64,000 bases of DNA from the NCBI GenBank assembly GCA_031550535.1, contig JAVBOM010000003.1, positions 1 to 64,000 of the forward strand, given 5' to 3'. The notes beneath the pieces were generated by a model, which was not told the origin of the DNA, ran no database searches, and saw only the letters and a program-made list of their open reading frames with translations. Below, one piece after another: positions 16,778 to 24,478 of this stretch; position 1 is the stretch's first letter, and each line of letters begins with the position of its first letter. Position numbers and translations under genes: made by a program. Origin of the DNA: Avichristensenella sp031550535. Lineage in GTDB: Bacteria; Bacillota; Clostridia; Christensenellales; Aristaeellaceae.

Positions 16778-17494
16778 ATGCAAACATCCGGATGCGGCAA
16801 TAACTACATAAGCTATACCATACAAAAGGGGCAGACGCTATACGCCATCGCCAAGCAGTTCAACACCACGGTCGCGGACATTCTCGCGGCCAACCCGGCG
16901 CTGGACGTGCAGCTTTACTACGCCGGCGACGTGATCTGCGTCCCGAGGGCCGGAACGACGTGCAACGGCATCCAGTACACGATCAAGCGCGGGGATAGTT
17001 TCTATCTGATCGCGCAGCGCTACGGCATCCCGCTGGCGAACATCCTGGCGGCCAACCCTGGCGTCGACCCGGCGCGGCTGCAGGTGGGCCAGGTGATCTG
17101 CGTCCCGACGGGGACCCCTGTTCCGCCCGTGGTGCCAACCGGCTGCGCGGCGGGCGATTCCGTACATACCGTCACCCGCGGCCAGACCTTCACAGACATC
17201 CTGGTGCTGTACAACGTTTCCTACAGCGCGCTGGCCGGCGAGAACCCCGGCGTCAACCTGAGCGCCCTGCAGGTGGGCCAGAACCTTTGCGTTCCGCCCG
17301 CCGGCACGCGCGGCGCCTGCGGAACGGGCAAGGGACCGTATGTCCTCGTGCCCGGTGACACGCTGAGCACCCTGGCGTCCCGCTTCCGCACCAGCGTTGG
17401 GGGCATCCTCATGGCGAACCCCACGATGACGCCGACCGACTTCACGAGCGGCTCCATCATCTGCCTGCCGGCGGACGCGACGATTGTAAGCTGA
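16778..17494 (+). CDS. Protein with four LysM domains
   Basis: 238 aa made almost wholly of four LysM repeats, at about residues 12-57, 62-107, 118-167 and 177-222. Each has the YTI..G.t...IA core and ends near ICVP. LysM binds N-acetylglucosamine polymers such as peptidoglycan. There is no signal peptide or anchor, which is also true of several spore-coat LysM proteins, so secretion is unproven. ATG 16778 has GGAGG 8 nt upstream; the in-frame ATG at 16745 has none. It follows the OmpA-domain motor subunit on the same strand, so both may act at the cell wall. Confidence 0.85.
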   Translation: MQTSGCGNNYISYTIQKGQTLYAIAKQFNTTVADILAANPALDVQLYYAGDVICVPRAGTTCNGIQYTIKRGDSFYLIAQRYGIPLANILAANPGVDPARLQVGQVICVPTGTPVPPVVPTGCAAGDSVHTVTRGQTFTDILVLYNVSYSALAGENPGVNLSALQVGQNLCVPPAGTRGACGTGKGPYVLVPGDTLSTLASRFRTSVGGILMANPTMTPTDFTSGSIICLPADATIVS

Positions 17495-17504
17495 CAACCA
17501 CAAA

Positions 17505-17540
17505 CAAAAACAGGGGCTGTCATACGACGGCCCTTGTTTT
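17505..17540. terminator. Bidirectional terminator
   Basis: AAAACAGGGGC, a loop of about 11 nt, then GGCCCTTGTTTT. A 9-bp stem with A and T runs on the two sides, between the convergent LysM and methyltransferase genes. Confidence 0.8.
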
Positions 17541-17552
17541 GTGCTATATTTG

Positions 17553-18284
17553 CTATTTACGGCCCGCCAGAATCAGCATCATCGGCCGGCGCAGTTCCTC
17601 CGCCATATCCGGATTGTCCGCCAAGGCGGCTGCGTCCGGCATGGGCTCCACCAGATCGGCCAACGCAAAGCCCGCGCTAAGCAGCCCGCGCACGTATCCC
17701 GCCACGGTGCGGTGGTACTTGGTCACGTTCTCCCCGAGGAAAACGGCCTCGCGCACGCCCTCGTCAAAATACCGGTCCACGGGCCAGTGCAGCTTTTCAC
17801 CCGCCGCGCCGTATGCCCAATCCTGCGGCCCCTGGGCCGTAAAGACTGGGTGCTCGACGGAAAGGACGAACACTCCCCCGCTTTTCAGACCCCCGTACAC
17901 CTTCCGGCAGACGGCGTCATAGCCCTGCACATAGTGCAGCGCGAGCGAGCTGATGACCACATCGAAGGACTTGGGCACAAGCGCGATGTCCTCCATCGCG
18001 CCCCGTTTATACTCAATGTGCGGCGTGGAGGTCATCGCGGCCGCTTTTTCCAGCATCTTTTGCGACAGGTCGATCCCAAGCGCGTAGCTGGCCCCGTACT
18101 CCAAGGCATAGCGGCAGTGCCACCCGTAGCCGCAGCCAAGGTCCAGCACGTGCGCGCCGGTAAGGTCCGGCAGCAGCTTTTTGAGCGCTGGCCATTCCCC
18201 CGCGCCCGGCAGCCCTTCCCTGGAACGGGTCATCTGCCCGTACTTTTCAAAAAACCGGTCATCGTCGTACTTGTTTTCCTTCAC
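17553..18284 (-). CDS. Class I SAM-dependent methyltransferase
   Basis: 243 aa. Motif I is VLDLGCGYGWH near residue 46, followed by GIDLSQKM, the acidic-loop region GAMEDIAL and the VVISSLALHY strand near 110. This is the general small-molecule methyltransferase fold (UbiE/COQ5-like) and the substrate is unknown. The start is GTG with GGGGAGG 10 nt upstream. It begins 5 nt after the second ABC half-transporter and must share its transcript, so it may modify or protect against the exporter's substrate. That link is inference. Confidence 0.88.
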   Translation of the reverse strand: MKENKYDDDRFFEKYGQMTRSREGLPGAGEWPALKKLLPDLTGAHVLDLGCGYGWHCRYALEYGASYALGIDLSQKMLEKAAAMTSTPHIEYKRGAMEDIALVPKSFDVVISSLALHYVQGYDAVCRKVYGGLKSGGVFVLSVEHPVFTAQGPQDWAYGAAGEKLHWPVDRYFDEGVREAVFLGENVTKYHRTVAGYVRGLLSAGFALADLVEPMPDAAALADNPDMAEELRRPMMLILAGRK

Positions 18285-18289
18285 GCGCG

Positions 18290-20122
18290 CTACGCCTCCC
18301 CGGCCAGCACGCGCTGCTCCTGCTCCTCGCGGAACTGGTTCGTGTACAGGTTGTAATAGACGCCGCGCCGCTTTAAAAGCTGCCTGTGGCTGCCATCCTC
18401 GATCACCTTGCCGCCGTCGATGACCAGAATGCGGTCTGCGGAGCGGATGGTGGACAGCCGGTGCGCGACGATGAAGGACGTTCTGCCCTTTAACACCTCG
18501 CTGATGGCGATCTGGATGCGCTGCTCTGTCTCCGTATCGACGGAGGACGTCGCCTCGTCCAGCACGAAGATTCGCGGGTCGGCCAGGATGGCGCGCGCGA
18601 ATGAAATGAGCTGCTTTTCGCCCGTGGACAGGCGGTTGCCGCCCTCACCCACGTCGGTCTGGTAGCCCTTTTCCAGCTTTGCGACGAACGTGTCCGCGCC
18701 GACCATCACGGCCGCGCGCTCGACATCCTCGTCCGGCGCGTCCAGCTTGCCGTAGCGGATGTTGTCGGCGATGGTGCCGCTGAACAGGTGCGGCGTCTGC
18801 AACACATAGCCAAGGTTCGCCTGCAGCCAGAGCTGCGAGCGCTCGCGCGTGTCCACGCCGTCGATCTTGACCGCGCCGGCCGTCGGCTCATAGAATCTGC
18901 AGACCAGGTTGACGATGGTCGATTTGCCGCTGCCCGTTTCCCCCACGAGCGCGATGGTCTGCCCCGCCTTGACGGTGAGGCTGAAGTCTTCCAGCACGGC
19001 GTCGCCATCCTTGTAGTTGAACGTCACGTGGTCAAACTCGATGTCGCCCTGGATGTCCGGCCAGTTCTCGCGCTTGGGCGCGAAGCTGTCGCCATACTTC
19101 TCGATGACCTCGGGCGTGTCCTTGATCTCCGGCTCCGTGTCCAGCAGCGTCATCACCCGTTCCGCCGCCGCCTGGGCGGACTGAAGCTCTGCAAAGATGC
19201 GGGCGACTTGATGGATCGGCTCAAAGAAGCTGATCGTGTAGCTGATGAACGCGGTAAGCGTACCGATGGTAATCGTGGCGGTGAAAACGTCGTGGCCGCC
19301 CTTCCAGAGTGCGTACGCCGTAGCGATGGAACTAAGCGAAATGACAATTGGCAGGTAAATGGCGGAAAGCGTTGCCGCGCGGACGGAAGATTTCTTCATC
19401 TTCTGCGTTAGCACGGTGAACTCTTCAAAGTTCGCCTCCTCGCGCACGAGCGTCTTGGTCGTTTTCGCGCCCATGATGCCCTCGTTGTACGCGCCGGTGA
19501 TTTCGCTGCGGGTCTTGCTCACCTCGCGGTAGCTCTTCAATATCCGCTTCTGGAAAAACCAGCTTACGACCGCCAGCGGCGGCAGCACGGCCATGACGGC
19601 CAGCGCGAGCTTCCAGTGCGAGGAGAGCATGAAAATCGCGGTAAACACGACATAGAACGAGCCCCAGCACAGGTCCAGCAGCGACCAGCCGATCGTATCG
19701 GCCAACCGCTGCGCGTCGCTCGTCATGCGCGCCATGATGTACCCGACTGGCGTGCGGTCGTAGTAGGCGAACGGCAGGTCCTGCAGCCGCTCAAAGCCCG
19801 CTTTGCGGATCAGGTAGCAGACGCCGACCTCGATCAGCCCGCACAGCCGTAAAAAGCCGTAAATCGACGCAACCTGTATGACCACCAGCAGCGCGTACAG
19901 GAGCGCGAACTGCACCAGCCCGTCCGTCGTATTGCCGGTCACAAAGTGGTCGATCGCGTAGCGGGTCATCTGCGGGAAAATCGCGTCCACCAGCGCCGAA
20001 ATGCCCATCAGCGCGATGACGGCGTACAGGTGCTTGTGATACGGCTTCGCGTGGCTGAGCAGCCGTTTCCACAGCGAAGCGTCAAATTTCTCGGTATAGT
20101 CCTTCTCTTCCCAAGCTTGCAT
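18290..20122 (-). CDS. ABC exporter half-transporter, catalytic-site subunit (BmrD-like role)
   Basis: 610 aa: six membrane helices, then a nucleotide-binding domain with Walker A GETGSGKST, degenerate signature LSTGE and Walker B IFVLDEATSSVD containing the catalytic Glu. It complements the partner at 20415-22223, which has LSGGQ and Asp in place of Glu. GGGAGGTG precedes the ATG. A 292-nt gap containing a family B hairpin chain separates it from its partner, which is unusual for two subunits expected in equal amounts. Confidence 0.93.
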   Translation of the reverse strand: MQAWEEKDYTEKFDASLWKRLLSHAKPYHKHLYAVIALMGISALVDAIFPQMTRYAIDHFVTGNTTDGLVQFALLYALLVVIQVASIYGFLRLCGLIEVGVCYLIRKAGFERLQDLPFAYYDRTPVGYIMARMTSDAQRLADTIGWSLLDLCWGSFYVVFTAIFMLSSHWKLALAVMAVLPPLAVVSWFFQKRILKSYREVSKTRSEITGAYNEGIMGAKTTKTLVREEANFEEFTVLTQKMKKSSVRAATLSAIYLPIVISLSSIATAYALWKGGHDVFTATITIGTLTAFISYTISFFEPIHQVARIFAELQSAQAAAERVMTLLDTEPEIKDTPEVIEKYGDSFAPKRENWPDIQGDIEFDHVTFNYKDGDAVLEDFSLTVKAGQTIALVGETGSGKSTIVNLVCRFYEPTAGAVKIDGVDTRERSQLWLQANLGYVLQTPHLFSGTIADNIRYGKLDAPDEDVERAAVMVGADTFVAKLEKGYQTDVGEGGNRLSTGEKQLISFARAILADPRIFVLDEATSSVDTETEQRIQIAISEVLKGRTSFIVAHRLSTIRSADRILVIDGGKVIEDGSHRQLLKRRGVYYNLYTNQFREEQEQRVLAGEA

Positions 20123-20156
20123 GGGGGTTCACCTCCCATGGTAAATAAATAATAGT

Positions 20157-20412
20157 TTCCGGGATGCTCCTTCGGGATACGCCGGGTTAATGGATAGAAC
20201 CCGGTTAGGCTCGAGAAGGCCCGCAGGCTTTCTCGACTGAAATCATTTCCGGCGACATGTGCGGCGGAAATGCGCAGATTCCAGAATCAGTCCGCAGACT
20301 GGTGGCGGAATCTGTACGCTTTCCTGAGGCCGCCCGGAAAAAGCCGCAGCTTTTTCAGGCCGAATCCCTCCCCGCCGTTGCCCACCCATCAAAAAAGGCT
20401 TTTTGATGGCGT
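20157..20412 (-). repeat. Family B hairpin-chain element, copy 1
   Basis: It begins 3 nt after the stop codon of the upstream ABC gene. In plus-strand coordinates it holds a chain of stems: CCGGGTT/AACCCGG (about 20182-20204), GAGAAGGCC-CGCA-GGCTTTCTC (20210-20235), TTTCC/GGAAA (20248-20271), CAGATTCC/GGAATCTG enclosing CAGTC-CGCA-GACTG (20274-20313), GAAAAAGC-CGCA-GCTTTTTC (20337-20356) and ATCAAAAA-AGGC-TTTTTGAT (20388-20407). Three of the loops are CGCA. The right half is homologous to 51061-51190. Confidence 0.8.
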
Positions 20413-20414
20413 AG

Positions 20415-22223
20415 TCACGCCGTTTCGTCCTCCAGGTCCTCCTCCAGGGCGCTCTGGATCTGGTAAATGCGTTGGTAGAGGCCGGGCGTCTGGATCAGTT
20501 CCGCGTGGGTTCCCTGCTGCACGATGCTGCCCTGCTCCAGTACAAGGATGCGGTCCGCCTCGGCGAGCGTGGTGATGCGGTGCGAGATGATGAACGTCGT
20601 CACGCCCGTGCGCTTTTTCAGCAGCTCCGCGCGGATGGCCGCGTCGGTCTGCGTGTCCACGGCGGAGAGCGAGTCGTCAAAGATCAGCACGTCGTTTTCC
20701 TTCATCAATGTGCGCGCGATGGCGATGCGCTGCTTCTGTCCGCCCGAGAGCGTGACACCGCGCTCGCCGACCAGGGTTTCGTACCCCTTGTCGCTCTCGC
20801 GGATGAACGTGTCCGCCTGCGCCACGCGCGCGGCCTCGAAGATTTCCTCGTCCGTCGCGCCCTTGCGCGCGATGCCGACGTTGTCGTGGATCGTCTTGCT
20901 GTACAGGAACGGCTCCTGCAGCACAAGCCCCACGCGGCTGCGCAGGTGGTGCTTCTCAATCTGGTTCAACGGGTGCCCGCCGACGGTGATCGCGCCGCTG
21001 TTGGGCTCATACAGCCGCTGCAGCAGGTGCACCATCGTGGACTTGCCGGACCCGGTCGGGCCAAGAATCGCCACCGTCTCCCCCGCCTTGGCGGTAAAGG
21101 AAACGTGCTCCAGCACGGGCCGCTTCTCCTCGTAGGCGAAGCACACGTCGTCAAAAACGATGTCGCCCGTCAGATCCGGCGTGATCGGCGCGTCGGCGTC
21201 CTTTTCCGGCGGCTGGCGCAGGATCTCGTCGATGCGCTCCAGCGACACGAGCGCCTTGCCCGCGTCGGATAGGATACGCCCGAGCTGCCGTACCGGCCAG
21301 AGGATCATGCCGATGTAGCTGATGAAGATGGTCAGCGTGCCGACGGTGATTTCCCCCCGCGCCGTGAAGAACACGCCCGCGATGAGCGTTGCGCAGATCT
21401 GGATCAGGGTCATCGCGTCGGAAGAGCTCCAGTACACCGCGAGCAGCCAGCACAGCTTGTTCACGCGGTCGCGGAGCGTCGCGGATTTCTCGTCAAACTT
21501 CTCGGCCTCAAACCGCTGGCGGCCAAACGCGCGCACGACGCGCACGCCGGTCAGGTTCTCCTGCAGCACGGCGCTCATCTTGCCTTCCGCCTCGTCCGCG
21601 ATGCGGAAATTCTTGATGACGAGCTTGAAAAACAGAAACGCGAACAGGAACAGCGGGATGACCATCGCGGTGGAGATCAAGGTTAGGCGGAGATTCCGGC
21701 CGATTAGAATGGTCATCGCAATGCCGATCATCAGCACGGAGTTGATCGCCTCAATGAGCTGGCCGGCCAGGAACCGGCGCGTCGTCTCCACATCGGACGA
21801 GCAACGCTGGATCAGGTCGCCCGTCTCTGCCTTGACATGATAGTTATAGGAAAGGCGCTGCAGGTGCGAATACAGCCGCTGGCGCAGGTCAAACGCGGCC
21901 TGCTCGGCCGCCCTGGACGTGGTGCGGCCCTTGACATACATAAAGACGCACCGCACCAGGCTGAACGCGATTAGCAGCAGCGCCACAATCCACAGGTTCT
22001 CGGCCACATACGCCCGCCCGCCAATGGACTCGAATGCCCGGACGATGAAGTCCGGCGCGTTCAGCGGTTGGGTGCCGATGATCGCGTCCACCGTTTCCGC
22101 CATGAGCAGCGGCGTGATGAGGCCGATCGTCACCGTGATGATGGTGCTGACAATCGCCTGCGCGTACTGGGCCCTGTTCTGCCAAATCAGCGAGAGCATC
22201 AGGCGCATTCTGCGCGTTTGCAT
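20415..22223 (-). CDS. ABC exporter half-transporter, degenerate-site subunit (BmrC-like role)
   Basis: 602 aa. Six membrane helices, then Walker A GPTGSGKST, canonical signature LSGGQ and Walker B VLIFDDSLSAVD, with Asp for the catalytic Glu. ATG 22223 is preceded by a purine-rich GGAAGGGGTGG. The longer frame to 22262 has no ribosome site. First structural gene of an operon with 18290-20122 and the methyltransferase. Its transcript starts near 22488 and must pass a leader ORF and a terminator before reaching this gene, an arrangement resembling B. subtilis bmrBCD. Confidence 0.93.
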   Translation of the reverse strand: MQTRRMRLMLSLIWQNRAQYAQAIVSTIITVTIGLITPLLMAETVDAIIGTQPLNAPDFIVRAFESIGGRAYVAENLWIVALLLIAFSLVRCVFMYVKGRTTSRAAEQAAFDLRQRLYSHLQRLSYNYHVKAETGDLIQRCSSDVETTRRFLAGQLIEAINSVLMIGIAMTILIGRNLRLTLISTAMVIPLFLFAFLFFKLVIKNFRIADEAEGKMSAVLQENLTGVRVVRAFGRQRFEAEKFDEKSATLRDRVNKLCWLLAVYWSSSDAMTLIQICATLIAGVFFTARGEITVGTLTIFISYIGMILWPVRQLGRILSDAGKALVSLERIDEILRQPPEKDADAPITPDLTGDIVFDDVCFAYEEKRPVLEHVSFTAKAGETVAILGPTGSGKSTMVHLLQRLYEPNSGAITVGGHPLNQIEKHHLRSRVGLVLQEPFLYSKTIHDNVGIARKGATDEEIFEAARVAQADTFIRESDKGYETLVGERGVTLSGGQKQRIAIARTLMKENDVLIFDDSLSAVDTQTDAAIRAELLKKRTGVTTFIISHRITTLAEADRILVLEQGSIVQQGTHAELIQTPGLYQRIYQIQSALEEDLEDETA

Positions 22224-22313
22224 GGGTAACCACCCCTTCCTTTCGCGGCGCGAATTGGTCAATATCGCGCATTTTCACAATGATTTTTTATGAATAGTCC
22301 TCCGAAACCGCAT

Positions 22314-22352
22314 AAAAAAGCCGCCGGCATGCGTTTTGCGCGCGCCGACGGC
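22314..22352 (-). terminator. Intrinsic terminator/attenuator in the ABC exporter leader
   Basis: Minus-strand stem GCCGTCGGC (22352-22344) with GCCGGCGGC (22328-22320), nine pairs including one U-G, then six T (22319-22314). It lies 15 nt after the leader ORF stop and 91 nt before the ABC start codon. Leader segments GCGCC (around codon 17) and CATGC (around codons 24-26) can each pair with parts of this stem-loop, so an alternative fold is possible but not shown. Confidence 0.8.
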
Positions 22353-22366
22353 CATATCACTCCGAT

Positions 22367-22447
22367 TCAGTGCATGAAACGGGAGCGAAGACAGAGGCGC
22401 TTTGATATCGTACCCTTGACTGCGGATGCGAAGCTACGGTTTTTCAT
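22367..22447 (-). CDS. 26-residue leader peptide upstream of the ABC exporter
   Basis: ATG 22447 to TGA 22369-22367; begins MKNRSFASAVKG and ends RSRFMH. AAAGGGGG lies about 8-15 nt upstream. It is basic (five Arg, three Lys), with no signal peptide or hydrophobic stretch. It sits wholly between a strong promoter and an intrinsic terminator, like BmrB, whose translation controls read-through into bmrCD in B. subtilis when ribosome-targeting drugs stall it. A stand-alone small protein is the alternative. No homologue is known to me. Confidence 0.6.
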   Translation of the reverse strand: MKNRSFASAVKGTISKRLCLRSRFMH

Positions 22448-22494
22448 TGACGGCGCCCCCTTTCATTATCGTTAATTAGTTCACGCAAGAACAG

Positions 22495-22523
22495 AGTATA
22501 CAGGACGATACGATGTCTGTCAA
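22495..22523 (-). promoter_or_regulatory. Strong promoter for the leader and ABC exporter operon
   Basis: -35 TTGACA (22518-22523, perfect), 17-nt spacer, -10 TATACT (22495-22500). The transcript would start near 22488. It lies 44 nt beyond the degV stop codon. Confidence 0.88.
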
Positions 22524-22566
22524 CCCTCAAATTGGATTTTCTTTTCAGAAAAACCAGACGGCCGCC

Positions 22567-23421
22567 TCATGCCTCGCACACGATCACGCCCAAAAGACCC
22601 GGACCGGTGTGCACGCCGAGCACGGGACTGACCGGCAGAAGAAAAGACTCCTCCACGTCCAGCAGGGTTTTCAGCCGCTCCAGCAGCTTTTCGCCTTCCG
22701 CCTGTGCGGCGCCATGCATCACGGCGAGCCGCACGCTCGCCTTCTGGAAGCGGCCGACCACATCGCGCACCATGGCTTCCAGCGCATTGACATGCCCGCG
22801 CGCCTTGGCCAGCGTCTCGTAGATGCCGTCGGGGTTTACAAAGATGACGGGCTTTAGCTGCAGCATCGTGCCCAGCACGCCTTCCACCAGGCCGATTCTG
22901 CCGCCCTTGCGCAGGTACTCGAGCGTGCGGATGACGAACATGCCCAGGCTCTTATCGCGCAGTGCTTCCGCGTGCGCGGCGAGGGCTTCCGGCTCCGCGT
23001 CCGGGTCGGCTTCTAGCATTCGCGCGCAGCCGAGCACGATCAGTCCTTCCTGCATGGACAGGGACTTGCAGTCCACCGCGCGGACGTTCATGCGGTCAAA
23101 TCCCTCGGCCATCATGCGGACCATGTTGTACGTGCCGGACAGGCCGGAGGAAATGCAGATGTGCACCGCGTCCGTGTAGCCCTCGTCCGCAAGTTCTCCG
23201 TACAGGCCGAGCACATCCTCCGGCAAGGGCAGTGAGGTCTTGGGCACCTCTTCGGGCAGCATCGCGTAGACCTGCTCGGGGGAAATTTCCACGCGGTCGC
23301 GAATCTCGCCGCCGTGATACACCAGGCGGAGCGGGACAAACCGTATGTGATACTGCGCCAGGATCTCGTCCGGGAGATCGCACGCGCTGTCCGTTATGAT
23401 CGCCGTTTTTCTCTGCTGCAT
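22567..23421 (-). CDS. DegV family fatty-acid-binding protein
   Basis: 284 aa, the usual DegV length. Motifs: ITDSACDLP near residue 10, SSGLSGTYN near 90, DCKSLSMQEG near 115 and LRKGGRIG near 165. DegV/FakB proteins bind one fatty acid and present it to the kinase FakA for phosphorylation. No fakA is in this window. ATG 23421 has AAGGAG upstream; the longer open frame is a translated family A element and is rejected. Confidence 0.92.
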   Translation of the reverse strand: MQQRKTAIITDSACDLPDEILAQYHIRFVPLRLVYHGGEIRDRVEISPEQVYAMLPEEVPKTSLPLPEDVLGLYGELADEGYTDAVHICISSGLSGTYNMVRMMAEGFDRMNVRAVDCKSLSMQEGLIVLGCARMLEADPDAEPEALAAHAEALRDKSLGMFVIRTLEYLRKGGRIGLVEGVLGTMLQLKPVIFVNPDGIYETLAKARGHVNALEAMVRDVVGRFQKASVRLAVMHGAAQAEGEKLLERLKTLLDVEESFLLPVSPVLGVHTGPGLLGVIVCEA

Positions 23422-23447
23422 CTTTCCACGCTCCTTATACTGGGGGA

Positions 23448-23483
23448 GGCGCGGATTTGAAAAATCAGCGCCGCAAGGAATCC
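23448..23483 (-). repeat. Family A element, internally deleted, copy 8
   Basis: On the minus strand GGATTCCTTGCGG runs straight into CGCTGATTT-TTC-AAATC-CGCGCC. The 3' arm of hairpin 1 and the 5' edge of hairpin 2 are fused. It lies in the degV leader, 9 nt downstream of its -10. Confidence 0.85.
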
Positions 23484-23492
23484 ATTCGGGAT

Positions 23493-23498
23493 AGTATA
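23493..23498 (-). promoter_or_regulatory. degV extended -10 promoter
   Basis: TATACT preceded by TGG (extended -10). No good -35. The family A remnant begins 9 nt downstream. Confidence 0.6.
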
Positions 23499-23561
23499 CC
23501 ACGAGCAGGAGTAAAATCCCAGCCTATATTGAATGATTAGGCCCTAATATTTATGAAAACT

Positions 23562-24293
23562 TTACATTTGTGGCCAATCCGGGCCGAGCAGCATGCGGAC
23601 GGCCTCCGCAGCGAGCAAAAGCCCGGCGGCCGCCGTCGCGAACACGACGCTGCCCGGCGCGCGCGCGCCCTTTTCCGGGCATTCCGTCAGGGGTGGCAGC
23701 GGCGCCGGCGGTTCCTTGGAATAGATCACGCGCAGCGAACGGATGCCGCTCTCCCGCGCGCGCTTGCGCATGGCGCGGCAAAGCGGGCAGACCGATGTGC
23801 CGTACAGGTCCGCCGCCTCAAAGCGCATGGGGTCCAGCTTGTTCCCCGCGCCCATGCAGCTCACGCACGGGACGCCCCGTTCCTGCGTTTGCAGGGCGAT
23901 ATCCACCTTGGCGGGGATGTCGTCAATGGCGTCGATCACCAGATCGAGCGGGCTGCCCCAGATGTCCGCAGGCGCGTCCGGCCGGTAGAAATCGCTGATG
24001 ATCTCCACCTCCGCACCCGGGTTGATGTCCAGGATGCGGGCGCGCATCGCCTCCGTCTTGGGCATGCCCAGCGTGCTGTGCAGCGCGACGATTTGCCGGT
24101 TCAGGTTGGAGGGGGCGACGGTGTCCCCATCCACCAGCAGGAACCGGCCCACGGAGGAGCGCGCAAGCGCCTCAACGCACTGGCCGCCAACGCCGCCCAG
24201 CCCAAAGACGGCGACGCGGGCACGGGACAGCCGTTCCATGGCGGACACGCCCAAAAGGCGCTGTATCCGCTCGAAGGGGGAAGAATCGGTCAT
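23562..24293 (-). CDS. tcdA: tRNA threonylcarbamoyladenosine dehydratase (TcdA/CsdL)
   Basis: 243 aa E1-like (ThiF/MoeB) fold. ATP-binding GLGGVGG is near residue 31, followed by DGDTVAPSNLNRQ, the CMGAGNK segment near 148 and Cys-containing TSVCPLC near 168. TcdA uses ATP to cyclise t6A37 of tRNA to ct6A. Length and motif order fit TcdA better than ThiF or MoeB. AAGGGG precedes the ATG. Single gene behind its own promoter, with a family A element at the predicted 5' end of the mRNA. Confidence 0.92.
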   Translation of the reverse strand: MTDSSPFERIQRLLGVSAMERLSRARVAVFGLGGVGGQCVEALARSSVGRFLLVDGDTVAPSNLNRQIVALHSTLGMPKTEAMRARILDINPGAEVEIISDFYRPDAPADIWGSPLDLVIDAIDDIPAKVDIALQTQERGVPCVSCMGAGNKLDPMRFEAADLYGTSVCPLCRAMRKRARESGIRSLRVIYSKEPPAPLPPLTECPEKGARAPGSVVFATAAAGLLLAAEAVRMLLGPDWPQM

Positions 24294-24315
24294 AGCGATC
24301 CCCTTGCTTTTTGAT

Positions 24316-24369
24316 GGCGGCGCTGATTTGAAAAATCGGGCGCCATAAGAGGATTCCGCAAGGAATCCT
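24316..24369 (-). repeat. Family A double-hairpin element, copy 9
   Basis: On the minus strand GGATTCC-TTGC-GGAATCC, then GGCGCC-GATTT-TTC-AAATC-GCGCC. Leader of tcdA, starting 9 nt after the -10. Confidence 0.93.
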
Positions 24370-24378
24370 TACCGCCAT

Positions 24379-24406
24379 CTTATCACACGCGCCCGCCGCA
24401 TTTCAA
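24379..24406 (-). promoter_or_regulatory. tcdA promoter
   Basis: -35 TTGAAA (24401-24406), 16-nt spacer, -10 GATAAG (24379-24384) preceded by TGT. Confidence 0.7.
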
Positions 24407-24407
24407 G

Positions 24408-24436
24408 TTGTGAACCCATCTGCCGTGTGTTATACT
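24408..24436 (+). promoter_or_regulatory. Promoter of the solute-binding-protein gene
   Basis: -35 TTGTGA (24408-24413), 17-nt spacer, -10 TATACT (24431-24436) preceded by TGT. Back to back with the tcdA promoter. Confidence 0.75.
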
Positions 24437-24478
24437 TGGGAGCAAGTTCTAACAAGATGCTAGTAGGGGGAAACGAAT

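Noticed and set aside
21889..22278. Second leader or coding ORF overlapping the start of the ABC gene
   Set aside because: It is an out-of-frame overlap deep into the ABC coding sequence with no family signal; GGAGG upstream is too far from its ATG.
22520..22566. degV terminator
   Set aside because: Only a weak A/T-rich fold (GGTTTT with AAAATCC) is visible, too poor to call.
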